64,000 nucleotides of DNA from Sphaerulina vaccinii (GCA_022570795.1 JAKUDP010000001.1:1240001-1304000); one strand, 5' to 3'. Shown: positions 54,612-64,000, counted from the stretch's first letter. Program-made: numbers and translations. The notes: generated by a model from the letters alone, not told the origin.

Positions 54612-55600
54612 ATGGCCCTACAGACCACAAGAAAACTCATCTTCGACTTGCGGCACACAACCGCCACCCAGCCAATTCTCGCTGGCTTCGCAGCCCTTGG
54701 TGGTCTCTTCGCCGGCTATGCAACTTATCTGGCAGCGAACTTCTTCAGCACACACTTCCTTCGCCCCAGCCGGCTGCGCACTTATCTCTCTGATGACTGC
54801 CCAAGCTGGGCTATTGTTACTGGTGCCATGGATGGCAATGGACGGGGCTTCGCAGAGGAACTTCTCGCCAATGGCTTCGATGTGGTCCTCCATGGCAGGA
54901 GCCACGACAAATTGAGGCGCGTCAAAGAGGAGCTCTTGGCTCAATGGCCATCCCGCGAAATTGACATGATCAGACTTGATGCCACGTGGGAGGTAGACAT
55001 TCCGGGACAACTGGAAGACATATTACAGGTTCTCCGGAACCGCAAGCCAAAGATACTCATTAACAACGTGGCCGGTGAGCTTCACCCACTGTTTCTTGCG
55101 CACGCACAGGGAGAACTGTACCGGGACAAGTTGATCACGAACGGTGATTTCATGTTCGCCATTGAGTTCACACGCCTGCTCCTACCACAACTCATTGAGA
55201 ACAAACCCGCACTTATCATGAACATCGGTTCCGGATCTGCGAAGCTGCCTTGCCCTTACATTGCTGTCGCTGCCGCCTCGAAGACCTTCCTCCAGAGCTT
55301 CTCGCACACTCTGGCAGTGGAGATGGTCGCTGAAGGACATCCGGAGGTCGAAATTTTGTACATTCTTGTCGGTATGTGCTCGACTGGCAGTGAACCAAGG
55401 CCTGTCACTTTCCTGGTGCCCAATTCTAGACACTTCGCGAGAAGCAGTCTTGGACTCGTGGGACATACTGGCCGCACGCGATGCAATTCGAGACACTGTT
55501 CATGCTCCCAAGGGTATTTGTCGAAAGGCTGTGCATCGGCCTGGCTAGAGACCTCAGACGGCAGCATCAAGACCGAGAGCAAGCAGCGAAGATGGTGTGA
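54612..55600 (+). pseudogene. 3-ketoacyl-CoA-reductase/17-beta-HSD-like SDR, frameshifted and lacking the catalytic Tyr
   Basis: An N-terminal membrane anchor (residues ~20-45) precedes a Rossmann motif TGAMDGNGRGFA (70-81). LLANGFDVVLHGRS, INNVAGE (NNAG-like) and MNIGSGSAKLPCPYIAV follow. The catalytic Ser is present (residue 207), and Lys224 too, but the YxxxK tyrosine position (220) is Ala (AAASK). Sequence stays family-like through STGSEPRPVTFLVPNSRHFA, to SSLGLVG near 55460. The family's C-terminus (TYWPHAMQFETLFMLPR, ending at a stop at 55600) continues in another frame with no intron possible; the original frame runs on meaninglessly to 55754. Either a pseudogene, a sequence error plus a divergent enzyme, or a binding-only relative. 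Confidence 0.7.
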
Positions 55601-56111
55601 TCTGCTCACTAATTGTGGCTCTGTCAAGCTATACGGTGATGCTATGCTGGCGGGTCAGCTCACATCCGGAGTCGAGTGCGCGCGCGAATCACTGCGATGC
55701 ACACTGAGAGCTGCCTCATTAGAGCATTGGCCTCATCGCGCCTTCACACGCTAGATGCGAGTGCTGATGAGAAACTACTTCTCGCATCCTCTGCACGACT
55801 ACTTCGTATCACGACATCGGCCCTTGATATCATAACTCGTAACTAGGAGCATATCGCTCCATGGTACCATGGCAACACACACCTTGCAAAGCATGAAGCT
55901 GAAAAGCTGCTCGGCCATTGGTTGTTCGCAGGGACAGCCTGTCGTTATGACAGGAACACACTTTGATAGTAAGCACGACCATGGTTAGGTCACTTGACCC
56001 GATGCCAACCCGGATATGGCATTGGTAGCATAAGAACAGCGATCAGTAACGCGTTTTGTGGTCTACACGCGAGGCGACGCATGCCAACATCCTCAGCATC
56101 GTCACGCGAAA
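55601..56111. other. Intergenic, nothing recognised
   Basis: No supported coding or RNA feature. Confidence 0.4.
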
Positions 56112-56893
56112 ATGGACCAAATGCCACTCCCTGGGGAAAACATGGAGCTCCCTCCACGTTCTGAAACGCCACGCCCCCCTGGAAATCCCAGCTCCAGCAC
56201 GAGTACTCCTAGACGGACAACTCGACAAAGAAGCCTGACCGAGGTTCTGATGAATATGGAGATCATGCAAAATACGACAGCTGTACTTCTAATTGGACTT
56301 GAGCCTACCTGGATGCAGCAGAATAGGCCTCATTCGTCTCGTAACATCACGGAGGATACTTATACCACATTTGCGTCCGAGTTCGACAGACTTCAGCAGA
56401 CGGAGGGCTTGTACCTGGAGACACATGTACTTAATCCAGACAGTCGCGACAACGTCAATGAACTGAAGCGCAAGATCCGTGATGGAAGTGGACCGGAGGG
56501 TGGCAACAAAGCATGGGACGGCGTTCTGCTGGTAAGAAAAGCAGTAGGCCAAAGGCATGCCATGATCTCAGTGTCTCACAGAGCTCACGCTCATCCGAGC
56601 GCTGAACTCGAGGACAGACACTGGCGAGACAGCCTGCCATTCCAGAGATATTTGCTAATCCTTCTACCTCCTACTTTCAGGATTGGTGCCTCAGGATTGA
56701 CATGGAGCTGACGAACCTGTTCGAGGAACTGATCAACTACGTCCATGAAACCCTACCAGGAACGAAGATACTCTTCTCGAGCAGTGACAATGATTGGCAA
56801 GCCAGTCTACGACGGAACCTGGATATTGGCCATAAGAGAGTACCACTTACGAAGTCGGCGCTGGAAGCTATGCACGCGGCGGCAACGCGATGA
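56112..56893 (+). CDS. Conserved hypothetical protein with GLR-like motif (210 aa)
   Basis: Two exons, 56112-56531 and 56681-56893; the 149-nt intron starts GTAAGA and ends CTACTTTCAG. ATG at 56112 (MDQMPLPGENMELPPRSE). After a Pro/Ser/Arg-rich N-terminus comes TTAVLLIGLEPTWM, then ELKRKIRDG, AWDGVLL/DWCLRIDMELTNLFEELIN, and HETLPGTKILFSSSDNDW. The order VLLIGL..P, D.V.(I)...LR, LF..L(I)N..H...PG.KI.F resembles a small Rossmann-like family of uncharacterised proteins in fungi and bacteria (from memory, so tentative). The expected 'IG-GLR' reads DWCLR here, so the splice acceptor could be slightly different. No signal peptide. Confidence 0.6.
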
Positions 56894-57243
56894 CATCTAC
56901 GAGACCATTCAAACATTGTATGCATAGTATGTAACACTATTCCCCGGATTGATCATGTGGCCTTCTCTGGGGAGTCTGGGCATCGTCGGCTTCCATGAAG
57001 AACGCCAATTGTGCGCTTTGGGTACAGCCTCACAGGGATATCCCATAGCAAGCCCTGCTGTATACATGTGTTACTTCCTGGACCAGGGTTCCTCGAAGTC
57101 GCGATTCATCTCTTCAGCCAAGCACTAACTACAGGAAAAGGAGGATACCGAAAAGGTAATCATAATGGACGTAAAACGTCTAATCTCCTACTATACATAC
57201 CTGATCATGCCAACCTTTCCCTTAAACATTCCCCATAAGAACA
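56894..57243. promoter_or_regulatory. Upstream region of the cysteine-repeat protein
   Basis: 350 bp. A CTATACATA box near 57189-57197 and the pyrimidine-rich CCTTTCCC leader suit a promoter for the gene starting at 57244. No gene seen. Confidence 0.35.
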
Positions 57244-58206
57244 ATGCATCTCGCCAAACTCCTCGCATTCATAACCACTATATCAACAAGTATCTTCGTC
57301 CTCGCAGAAACACATGCCGACAAATGCCAACTCGCAAACGACAAATGTCTCAACAACAAGAAACCGGCCATCCAATGCAAATGCCAACTAGCAACCTGCA
57401 TGGGAGAAGACAACGCCCAGACAACAGACTACTGCAATCAAGCAATGGCAAACGGCTGGTTATATCCAGACGCTCCTCCTCTCCCGGCAGCAACAGATGA
57501 CTGTCGAGCCAAGTTCAAACAATGCACAGAAGTCGACCAGAAGCCTCAAATCCAATGTAGTTGCGAACTAGCCAGTTGTAGTGCAGAAGACAGTGCAAGA
57601 AACAAAGAATACTGCGATAAAGCTTCGCAGAGTGGTTGGCAAGATCCTGATGCTGCGACTGAGAAAGATTGTCAAGCAAAGTATAAGAAATGTGTCACAG
57701 ATGATGAAAAGCCAAAGCTGCAATGTGAATGCGAACTTGCAACCTGCGATGGCGAAGACTCAGCGCGGGAGAGGGATTTCTGCATTAAAGCAGAGAACAA
57801 CGGATGGAAAGAAGATCCTACTGCAGAAGATTGTGATACAAAATATAACAGGTGTATCGGACCCGATGCAAAGCCAAAGATTCAATGTGGCTGCGAATTG
57901 ACGAGTTGTGATGGAGGTAATTCTACGCAAGAAGAGAAGGACTACTGCGATCGGGCTGAGAAGAATGGGTGGAAAGATCCTGATACACCATCATCTTCAC
58001 CATCGCCGCCAGCACCTCCTCCTCCAGCAGGCGATGACTGTCAAGCCAAGTATGAGAAATGTATAGGAGAAGATGGGAAGCCGAAAGTACAATGTGAGTG
58101 TGAACTTGCCGCCTGCGATGGCGAGGATAGTGCGAGGGGGAGAGAGTATTGTGATACGGCGGAGAAGAACGGTTGGGTAGAACCCCCACCACCACCGCCA
58201 GTATGA
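57244..58206 (+). CDS. Secreted protein of five tandem six-cysteine repeats (320 aa)
   Basis: Single exon with signal peptide MHLAKLLAFITTISTSIFVLA. The mature part has five ~50-residue repeats, each with six Cys in the pattern C-x6-C-x(9-10)-C-x-C-x4-C-x(11-12)-C and ending (N/S)GW. Examples of repeat openings: DKCQLANDKC, DDCRAKFKQC, KDCQAKYKKC, EDCDTKYNRC, DDCQAKYEKC. The middle is QC(K/S/E/G)C(E/Q)L(A/T)xC followed by an acidic ED/GN stretch. A Pro-rich linker (SSSPSPPAPPPPAG) separates repeats 4 and 5, and the protein ends with Pro residues. No membrane or GPI signal. I do not recognise the domain. Size, secretion and 30 Cys fit an apoplastic effector or wall-associated protein; that is inference. 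Confidence 0.85.
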   Translation: MHLAKLLAFITTISTSIFVLAETHADKCQLANDKCLNNKKPAIQCKCQLATCMGEDNAQTTDYCNQAMANGWLYPDAPPLPAATDDCRAKFKQCTEVDQKPQIQCSCELASCSAEDSARNKEYCDKASQSGWQDPDAATEKDCQAKYKKCVTDDEKPKLQCECELATCDGEDSARERDFCIKAENNGWKEDPTAEDCDTKYNRCIGPDAKPKIQCGCELTSCDGGNSTQEEKDYCDRAEKNGWKDPDTPSSSPSPPAPPPPAGDDCQAKYEKCIGEDGKPKVQCECELAACDGEDSARGREYCDTAEKNGWVEPPPPPPV

Positions 58207-58589
58207 GTAGATCAGCACTCGCAATCAGTCACAAATGTACAGAAAATGATAGTTAGACATTCAAAGAACATCGTCATTGCGATTATTACTTCCTATCTGT
58301 ACAATCCTCTGCCATTTTCACTAGTGGCTCATCATGCTGCTTTCTCTGCCATTACTGTCATTTCATTGTTGTAATGTTTTCATTCCACCCAGTCAAACGC
58401 CACGTTCTTTTGTAATTCCTAATCAAAGCTACCGCCCACATCTTAACTCATACATCGTCTGGATGTGCTTTCCAGAAAGGTCGGCGACCTCCACTTGATC
58501 GTCGACCGTACGAGCCGCTTCCCCTCCAGCTCCTGGTAACTTGTGACGCCGAATCGGGCTTAAGAAAAGCTGAGCTATGCTGCATACGA
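58207..58589. other. Convergent 3' flank
   Basis: 383 bp between two stop codons; T-rich, no feature. Confidence 0.4.
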
Positions 58590-59231
58590 TCATGACGAGG
58601 CCTGGTCCTCTAAGTGCGGGGGTGGTCTGTGAGGACTCGTAAATGGCGAATTCGGTGTTGCAGGGCTCGCCGGATTGGTCCAGACGAGTGGTTCGTTAGG
58701 TCCCGTTTGAAGTTGCTCGGGAGAGCCGGCCTCAGCTGCGATTCCACTGTGGCCTTGCGTAAGCTCCTCCTTGGTTCTGTCAATCTCCAGTTGAACTCCA
58801 CGATCGTCTGTTACCTTCTGCTTTGCTCGGGACCTTGCAACAGTTGTTGGCGTGTAGAAAGGGTCGTAGTCCAAGCTCTCGACATTGGTCCTGGGCGAAG
58901 CTTCCTTTGGAAGGCGCGAAGCTGTATGATCTGGCGCTCCTTGGTTCACCGTGTCGATGCTCGCGAAGGTTGGCATACCCTCAGCTATAGTCGTGCTCTG
59001 TCGTTCTCGTGTGATTGTCTTGAGTGCAGTCTCTTCCTTCTCCTGTGATGATCGACCGAATAAATCGCTCATTCTTTGCTCCCACTTCGTGGGACTGCCT
59101 GCAAACACACCACCACTGCCCGATTTATCCTTGGTCGGCACGGGCTCACTCTGTTCAGCGGCGATGCTCGGCTTCACCACCTCTTTCGTCGTTGCTTGAC
59201 TTTGTTCGGTGCTACTGCTCGGCACTCCCAT
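58590..59231 (-). CDS. Hypothetical disordered protein, or read-through extension of the chitin synthase
   Basis: 213 codons from the ATG at 59231 (MGVPSSSTEQSQATTKE). The same frame is open upstream to the chitin synthase TAG at 59277-59279, only 15 codons away, so the two are in frame. The product is Ser/Thr/Glu/Pro-rich and probably disordered, with a few conserved-looking blocks (FAGSPTKWEQRMSDLFGRSS; SLDYDPFYTPTTVARSRAKQK) and a Pro-rich end. No signal peptide or membrane segment. I do not recognise it. It has only 45 bp for a promoter/leader if independent, which is odd. Confidence 0.5.
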   Translation of the reverse strand: MGVPSSSTEQSQATTKEVVKPSIAAEQSEPVPTKDKSGSGGVFAGSPTKWEQRMSDLFGRSSQEKEETALKTITRERQSTTIAEGMPTFASIDTVNQGAPDHTASRLPKEASPRTNVESLDYDPFYTPTTVARSRAKQKVTDDRGVQLEIDRTKEELTQGHSGIAAEAGSPEQLQTGPNEPLVWTNPASPATPNSPFTSPHRPPPHLEDQASS

Positions 59232-59276
59232 CCTCCGCTTCGCCTCAGTCACATCTGCTATTTCATCGGCACTCTT

Positions 59277-62200
59277 CTAGAGCGCCCCACTCAGGATCGC
59301 TTCAGTCGCGCTTCCAATGTACTGCCTCTTGGAGTCCATTGGAACCTGAAACCTTCTTTCAAGCTCAGCTTTGATGCTCTTCTTCGTAACACTCATGAGA
59401 TCTGCTGTACGGAGGATCTCGCGAATCTCGGCCAGAATTGCATCGTCGGTTGGCATGTCCGAAGAGATATCACCGAAGTCAGTGGCAGAGCTATTGCGCA
59501 TCAGCGGTATCCCACTATCCGAATAGGTAAGCGACATATGCGAGCCGTTCGGGTGCATGCCTGGGACTGACAAGTGGCTCATGTGAGCTTGCTGCTGATA
59601 TCCACCATACTCGGAACCACCAGCAGGGTGCCAGCTCTTGGTAGCGTAGCTGATACCACTGATCTCGGAATGTGTATCATCACGCTGAGTCTGAGCATCC
59701 CAGAGCTCTGCCTGGTACTCCTCCCACTTTTTCTTTGGAATGCTGTCTGGATCGAACTTGCCCTCGTCAGACACCACAATCTGCTTGCCCTTCTCACCAG
59801 TAACCATACGCGTGTTGCCCCAAGAGAAATCGTCCATGTTCCAGAAGGCAATAAGTGGTAGAGCAAACGAGAACACGGGCGTTGCGACCATGTAGATCAA
59901 CATCCAGCCGACCATTTCCCACTTGCGGCGAACAATGAAGATGATAGCTTGCAGACCGTAGATAGCTCCCAGAAGAATGAAGGCTGTAGTAGGAATCGTG
60001 CTGGGATGCATGGCAATCGTGACGATCAGATAGACGATATATCCGACAATGACAGGCTGGACAATGGTCGAGAGCAGATCCAAGAAGACCACGAAACGCA
60101 TGCTGAAACAGCAGAAGCCACAGAGTTGCTGAAGCGGGATGACTTCAATGAGGTTGTGCACAGTACTGTTGATCCATCGTCGACGTTGTGACATGAACAC
60201 GGCCCAGCTGTCCGGAGCGATAGTCCAGGCATGAGCGCGCATAATGTACTTCGTCTTGTACTTGGAGTGGTACTTCATGAGCAGCGTTGTGAGATATCTG
60301 TCTTCTCCAAGGTGAAGCAAGTTCTTCATGTGCAGCGTATCGACACGGGTTTCTGAGTAATCGTTGACAATCTCGCGAGAGACGAAGAGTGGTTTGCCGG
60401 TCTCCGCAGCTCGAATGCGGTACATGGTGAAGCAACCTGGCAAACAAGTGACTGATCCGAAGAGCGACTCGAACGCCTTGGTGAGGTTGTGCGAAATGTA
60501 GTATTCGTAGACCTGCATCATTGTGATAAAAGATGCCTTAGCGTTCGTAAGAGCGGTCTCACCGCACACAGCAATAAGCTTGGTGTCGTTGACGAATGCT
60601 GACACGAAACGAGTCGCAGAATCCGGAGCCACGACTGTATCTGCATCGATCTGCAATAAGAATTCGTAGAAGGTGGGATTAACTCCTATCACGTTCCTGA
60701 TTTGGTGGTGCAGCTCCAGCTCGAGTGGTGTCATCGGCTGGTTGTAGTGGACACGGTTGAGGAAGCGCATCAGGATCATCTGAGAGTCACGCTTGCCACG
60801 ATTTCCTGGACGACTGACTTCGGAAGGCTTGCCAACCTTCACGATTACGATGAACGGCACGATATGACCTTGCACTTCGTAAAGTCCGGAATAGACCTTG
60901 CCCATGTTGTGCTGCTTCATCCCTTCTCCAAGCGACTCAAAGCTGAGCGGTTCCGGGTCAACGGTCTCGGGTACACCTAGAATGTCCAAAACAATGCGTG
61001 GTGTTGGTCTGTCGTTGCCTTGACCAATGATCATACCGTCACAGATGATGAACAGTAGTTTGCGCTTGTCGTCATATCTCATACGCGCGGCCGAGTCGAT
61101 GGCACGACGCAGGGACTCTTCGTCTTCTGTATACGCGGGCACAGTGCATATCACAAACTTGTCGAGATTCTCCGGCACATTCTTCTTGCCGAATTGCAGA
61201 GCAGCCAAGAACTTGAAGCAGATGACTGAGACAAGCAGGAGCGAGATGGCCAAAAGGATATACTTGGCGAATTGACATTGGGGGCTGCTTCGCGTGTCCA
61301 GGTTGCCAACGTAGAAGAGGTTGTTCATGCAGGTCAGCATGCGATCTCGCAGTCCTTGGTCCAGCCTCAAATTGTCCCAATACTTGGTCACATCCTCACC
61401 AGAGCGCTGTTGGAAGAGGTCGACCACGGTCTCGTCCATGAAATTACTGTTAGGTGGTGTCGAAGGCCTGTCCATAGTTGGAGGGTACGCCGGTGCTCTG
61501 CCTCCAGCGATGTAGTCGGTAAAATCGTAAACGCGACCATTGATGTATGCGATGTAGTTCTGCTTATCGGCCAAAGTCTTCAGGTATTGGGGCGAGTAGC
61601 CAACATTTCCCTTCCAGTAATGCCCTTGAAGCATAATCATCTGTTCAATAAACCAAGCGGGTCGGGAATCGTTGGTCGCCCATCGGAAGTCATGATACTG
61701 TGCATTCGTGTCCTGGGCGCCCACAGCGGCCGTCGATCCAGAGTAGTTGTACGTAACATAACTCAGCTGGACGGCCGGGTCGATTCCAGACTCGTTCACA
61801 CCTTGACACATTGCGGATACCTGAACAGGGAACAGGTTCGTCGCTTCGGTTCCAGCATATTTCTTCAGCGCAGATTGAGGAACGATCGACGGGTAGTGAG
61901 AGGGCATGAATGCATCGAGATCGAACACCACACCACGGATAGCGATGTATGCCGAGTTGTCATCCTTTCCGTCGTAAGAAGTCAGCTCGTCAAGACTGTA
62001 GACGTGCTGGGTCGGGCAAATAATGGCTGGGAAACCAATCATGAAGAACACGACGAAAGCGCAGGACAGCCAGATCATCATGTTGATGGCCAGCTTCTCC
62101 CGCCACGCCATGCGAACATCTTTACGTGGCATGCGACCCACGGTCCGGATCAGGAAGTCGGGCACCCACCAGGTGAAGGCGTAGACCATAACGAGCCATC

Positions 62201-64000
62201 TGATGCGACTGCCGCTGGCTGGGCGTTCCTCAATTTCGACGGCTTTAACCTCATTGCCCTTCTCGGCCATTTGTGATCGCGTCTCCAGATTTCTGAACAT
62301 GTCGCCTTCGCGGAATGCAGAGGCACCAGCCTCGGACTTCGTATCTAGGTCTCGACTGCCAAAGTATCCTGCTGCCTTATCGTCAAGGTAGCCAGAGCCA
62401 GGAGTCTGCAATAATTGCACCTTGGACTCGCCGAAGCCTTTTCGCATGTCAGGAGTAAGCACACCCGAATTGGCATAAGAGTCATCCCCGTATGGTCCGG
62501 CCGCCGGTACATCTCCAAGCTCAGGAGCATTTGTTATTTGCCTCCAGCATCGCTCACTGAGGAAAACACCAGTCGTGCCAACTCGCGCTTCATTATTGGG
62601 CCAGCTCTTATCGTCCAGAATGAGCTCTGCTTTCTCACGATCGCTACCAACGACTGATACTTCGCCTTCAGCAGCACCGAGGAATTCAGTAAATGGCATG
62701 AAGATGCTAAAATCAGCGTTTTTCAGTCGCTGACCAATCTCTGCAATGCCCAGTACTTGGATCTGTGTTCGTACGCATTTGCTGTCGAATTGATTGGCTA
62801 TTCTGCGGTCATTGGGCTTGAGGCAGAAGAAGAAGTATGGGTTCGTGTTCGGTGAGCTCAGAGCTCTGTTGATGATGTCGAGCGATATGAGGAACTGCGC
62901 AGCAGCGCCCTGTTGTGCGTCGCCAGATGGGCCATTGTTGAACCGCGAAAAGCTTTTGGTCCGGCCGCCTTCATCGCTTCCATTGTCGTCATCACGTTGT
63001 TGTAGGCGTGCAGGTCGGCTGCCCTTTCTTCGCACTGTACTAGGCATGCGAGATGGCTTTGAAGCCACGGATGCCTGCGTAATGGCATTGCGATCTTGAG
63101 GATGCAGGGTCTTGTTCAAAGCCTCCTGCCCAAACAACTCGGAAACGAATGCACTTGAAGTAGTACTGACAAGATTCATCAGATCCCCAGAAATGACTTC
63201 TCCGTTCTCCTCGATCAGTCCATCCAAGGGATACTCCACTTCACCAGCAAAGTGCTTGACAGTGAACTTGGGCTGCTGGTTTGGCGTCTGGAAGTTAGTG
63301 CCTGGCAGGACGACGGTAGGGTTGGCCACCTCGATGGCTGGGTTCTTGCCCTTGAAACGCCTGTGTAGCGACTCAAGCAGCTGGATGTCGGTCTTGCCTC
63401 GTCTCATCTGGTCGTCGAGAATTCCAAGGACTCCATTGCCAGGCTTCAGCAATCCCTTGGCGGCATCGCTATTGTCGAAGTAGCTTGTGGCTGGCACCTG
63501 CACCTCTTCAGTTTCGAGGAATTCGGCTTTTCTCTCGAAGAAGCTCTGCAGGCAGAAGTTGTACAGTGACTCGTTGGCTGCGTTGGTGAGAAGCTGGTCC
63601 AGGATGCTGCCAGTTGATGAGGTTTGCGCGAAACCTGGAAAGTCCACAATCGAGATTGTGTTTGCCACTTGATCTTCCACGGCGCAGACGCGCTGGTTGA
63701 TCTTCTCCATGACAAGCGCGACTAACAGACTGTACAGCGTTCTTGCTAGCTCATCAGCGTTCTCACGGGCTCCCTTGGGGTCCAGCATGATAGTGACACG
63801 CTCGCGATGCAGAATCTTGGTGCGGTAACCTAGAGACTGCTCAAGCGTCTTCTCACTGACTCCAAGGAAAGCCGCAATGGTGGTCAAAGTTTCCTTGTTC
63901 TTTACCACTGTGATTTCCTCGCCTCCTTCGGCGCCATAGCCACCACTCTCATCTGGAGCTGGTGTGGTCGACTGCGAAGTCATAAATTCGAGCTGCCCAA
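59277..64000 (-). CDS. Chitin synthase with myosin-motor-like domain (class V/VII type), C-terminal part
   Basis: The 5' end lies beyond the window. The frame is open through 64000, where it reads GQLEF just before an internal Met at 63983, matching the AILHLGxLEF block of a myosin motor. About 1,570 codons are present. Order: myosin-like part (RTLYSLLVALVMEKINQRV, ISIVDFPGFAQ), membrane helices, a cytochrome-b5-like segment (YIAIRGVVFDLDAF), and the chitin synthase GT2 core with DADT, EDRYLTTLL and the QRRRWINSTVHNL signature. Further helices and a DEK_C-like C-terminus (AEIREILRTADLMSVTKKS) end in SATEAILSGAL. The enzyme polymerises UDP-GlcNAc into chitin at the plasma membrane. No intron is seen in this part. 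Confidence 0.92.
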   Translation of the reverse strand, partial: GQLEFMTSQSTTPAPDESGGYGAEGGEEITVVKNKETLTTIAAFLGVSEKTLEQSLGYRTKILHRERVTIMLDPKGARENADELARTLYSLLVALVMEKINQRVCAVEDQVANTISIVDFPGFAQTSSTGSILDQLLTNAANESLYNFCLQSFFERKAEFLETEEVQVPATSYFDNSDAAKGLLKPGNGVLGILDDQMRRGKTDIQLLESLHRRFKGKNPAIEVANPTVVLPGTNFQTPNQQPKFTVKHFAGEVEYPLDGLIEENGEVISGDLMNLVSTTSSAFVSELFGQEALNKTLHPQDRNAITQASVASKPSRMPSTVRRKGSRPARLQQRDDDNGSDEGGRTKSFSRFNNGPSGDAQQGAAAQFLISLDIINRALSSPNTNPYFFFCLKPNDRRIANQFDSKCVRTQIQVLGIAEIGQRLKNADFSIFMPFTEFLGAAEGEVSVVGSDREKAELILDDKSWPNNEARVGTTGVFLSERCWRQITNAPELGDVPAAGPYGDDSYANSGVLTPDMRKGFGESKVQLLQTPGSGYLDDKAAGYFGSRDLDTKSEAGASAFREGDMFRNLETRSQMAEKGNEVKAVEIEERPASGSRIRWLVMVYAFTWWVPDFLIRTVGRMPRKDVRMAWREKLAINMMIWLSCAFVVFFMIGFPAIICPTQHVYSLDELTSYDGKDDNSAYIAIRGVVFDLDAFMPSHYPSIVPQSALKKYAGTEATNLFPVQVSAMCQGVNESGIDPAVQLSYVTYNYSGSTAAVGAQDTNAQYHDFRWATNDSRPAWFIEQMIMLQGHYWKGNVGYSPQYLKTLADKQNYIAYINGRVYDFTDYIAGGRAPAYPPTMDRPSTPPNSNFMDETVVDLFQQRSGEDVTKYWDNLRLDQGLRDRMLTCMNNLFYVGNLDTRSSPQCQFAKYILLAISLLLVSVICFKFLAALQFGKKNVPENLDKFVICTVPAYTEDEESLRRAIDSAARMRYDDKRKLLFIICDGMIIGQGNDRPTPRIVLDILGVPETVDPEPLSFESLGEGMKQHNMGKVYSGLYEVQGHIVPFIVIVKVGKPSEVSRPGNRGKRDSQMILMRFLNRVHYNQPMTPLELELHHQIRNVIGVNPTFYEFLLQIDADTVVAPDSATRFVSAFVNDTKLIAVCGETALTNAKASFITMMQVYEYYISHNLTKAFESLFGSVTCLPGCFTMYRIRAAETGKPLFVSREIVNDYSETRVDTLHMKNLLHLGEDRYLTTLLMKYHSKYKTKYIMRAHAWTIAPDSWAVFMSQRRRWINSTVHNLIEVIPLQQLCGFCCFSMRFVVFLDLLSTIVQPVIVGYIVYLIVTIAMHPSTIPTTAFILLGAIYGLQAIIFIVRRKWEMVGWMLIYMVATPVFSFALPLIAFWNMDDFSWGNTRMVTGEKGKQIVVSDEGKFDPDSIPKKKWEEYQAELWDAQTQRDDTHSEISGISYATKSWHPAGGSEYGGYQQQAHMSHLSVPGMHPNGSHMSLTYSDSGIPLMRNSSATDFGDISSDMPTDDAILAEIREILRTADLMSVTKKSIKAELERRFQVPMDSKRQYIGSATEAILSGAL

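Noticed and set aside
61272..62276. 334-codon frame opposite the chitin synthase
   Set aside because: Shadow frame of a strongly conserved gene on the other strand; no domain logic.
1..64000. tRNA, rRNA and CRISPR-like arrays
   Set aside because: I found no cloverleaf-compatible GGTTCGA/TGGC block pairs, no rRNA-like stretch and no spacer-repeat structure by eye. A covariance-model search would be needed to exclude a small RNA gene.

Overview
The window looks like nuclear DNA from a filamentous ascomycete. Genes have few, short introns (mostly 50-65 nt) with GT..AG ends and CTNAC/CTNAY branch sites, are densely packed on both strands, and belong to fungal families: a class V/VII type chitin synthase with a myosin-motor part, an AA9 LPMO, a GH72 glucanosyltransferase, a GH125 mannosidase and a Zn2Cys6 regulator. 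One long block has been rewritten by repeat-induced point mutation (RIP, CpA to TpA on both strands). Together with the gene content this suggests Pezizomycotina, probably Dothideomycetes of Mycosphaerella type; the taxonomic placement is inference.

Left arm (1-28765, ordinary base composition). In order: a small basic hypothetical protein; a damaged Zn2Cys6 regulator; a Sec2-domain Rab GEF; a bZIP factor with a start-stop upstream ORF; a hypothetical protein; a Tim17-like membrane protein divergent from translation factor eIF4B (which opens with a 4-nt coding exon); a PTM1/GOST-type membrane protein; an AA9 LPMO; a small 2EXR/F-box-like protein; a GH125 mannosidase; a GPI-anchored GH72 transglycosylase; and a GT92-type glycosyltransferase. 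Several of these act on the cell wall or in the secretory pathway. Two copies of a 146-148 bp MITE with TA-flanked inverted repeats lie 11.6 kb apart in opposite orientation.

Centre (28766-46658). A 17,877-bp AT-rich island is a nest of four dead transposons whose borders can be read to the base. The outer element is a hAT DNA transposon: CATAG... terminal inverted repeats, a perfect 8-bp target duplication (CTTGTGTT), and a recognisable but RIP-destroyed transposase on the plus strand. A full-length Ty1/copia element (30116-35844, minus, TSD ATAAC) sits in its left half. A short gag-only LTR element (37992-46322, plus, TSD TAGAT) interrupts the transposase gene near its 3' end, and a full-length Ty3/gypsy element (39231-45077, minus, TSD GCTAC) sits inside that. 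Removing the insertions leaves a hAT of about 3.8 kb. CA and TG are almost absent from the island, except in the outermost ~90-110 bp and in CAA/TTG contexts, and there is no sign of RIP in the flanking genes.

Right arm (46659-64000). In order: a secreted NTF2-like protein, sorting nexin Mvp1, cullin-4, a 3-ketoacyl-CoA-reductase-like SDR that has lost its catalytic Tyr and carries a frameshift, a conserved small protein, a secreted protein built of five tandem six-cysteine repeats (effector-like and not recognised), and the C-terminal ~1,570 codons of a chitin synthase running off the right edge. An in-frame ORF of more than 200 codons follows the chitin synthase TAG stop.

The most interesting items are the base-resolved nested transposons with RIP-spared tips, the five-repeat cysteine-rich secreted protein, the in-frame ORF behind the chitin synthase stop, and the SDR lacking its catalytic tyrosine.
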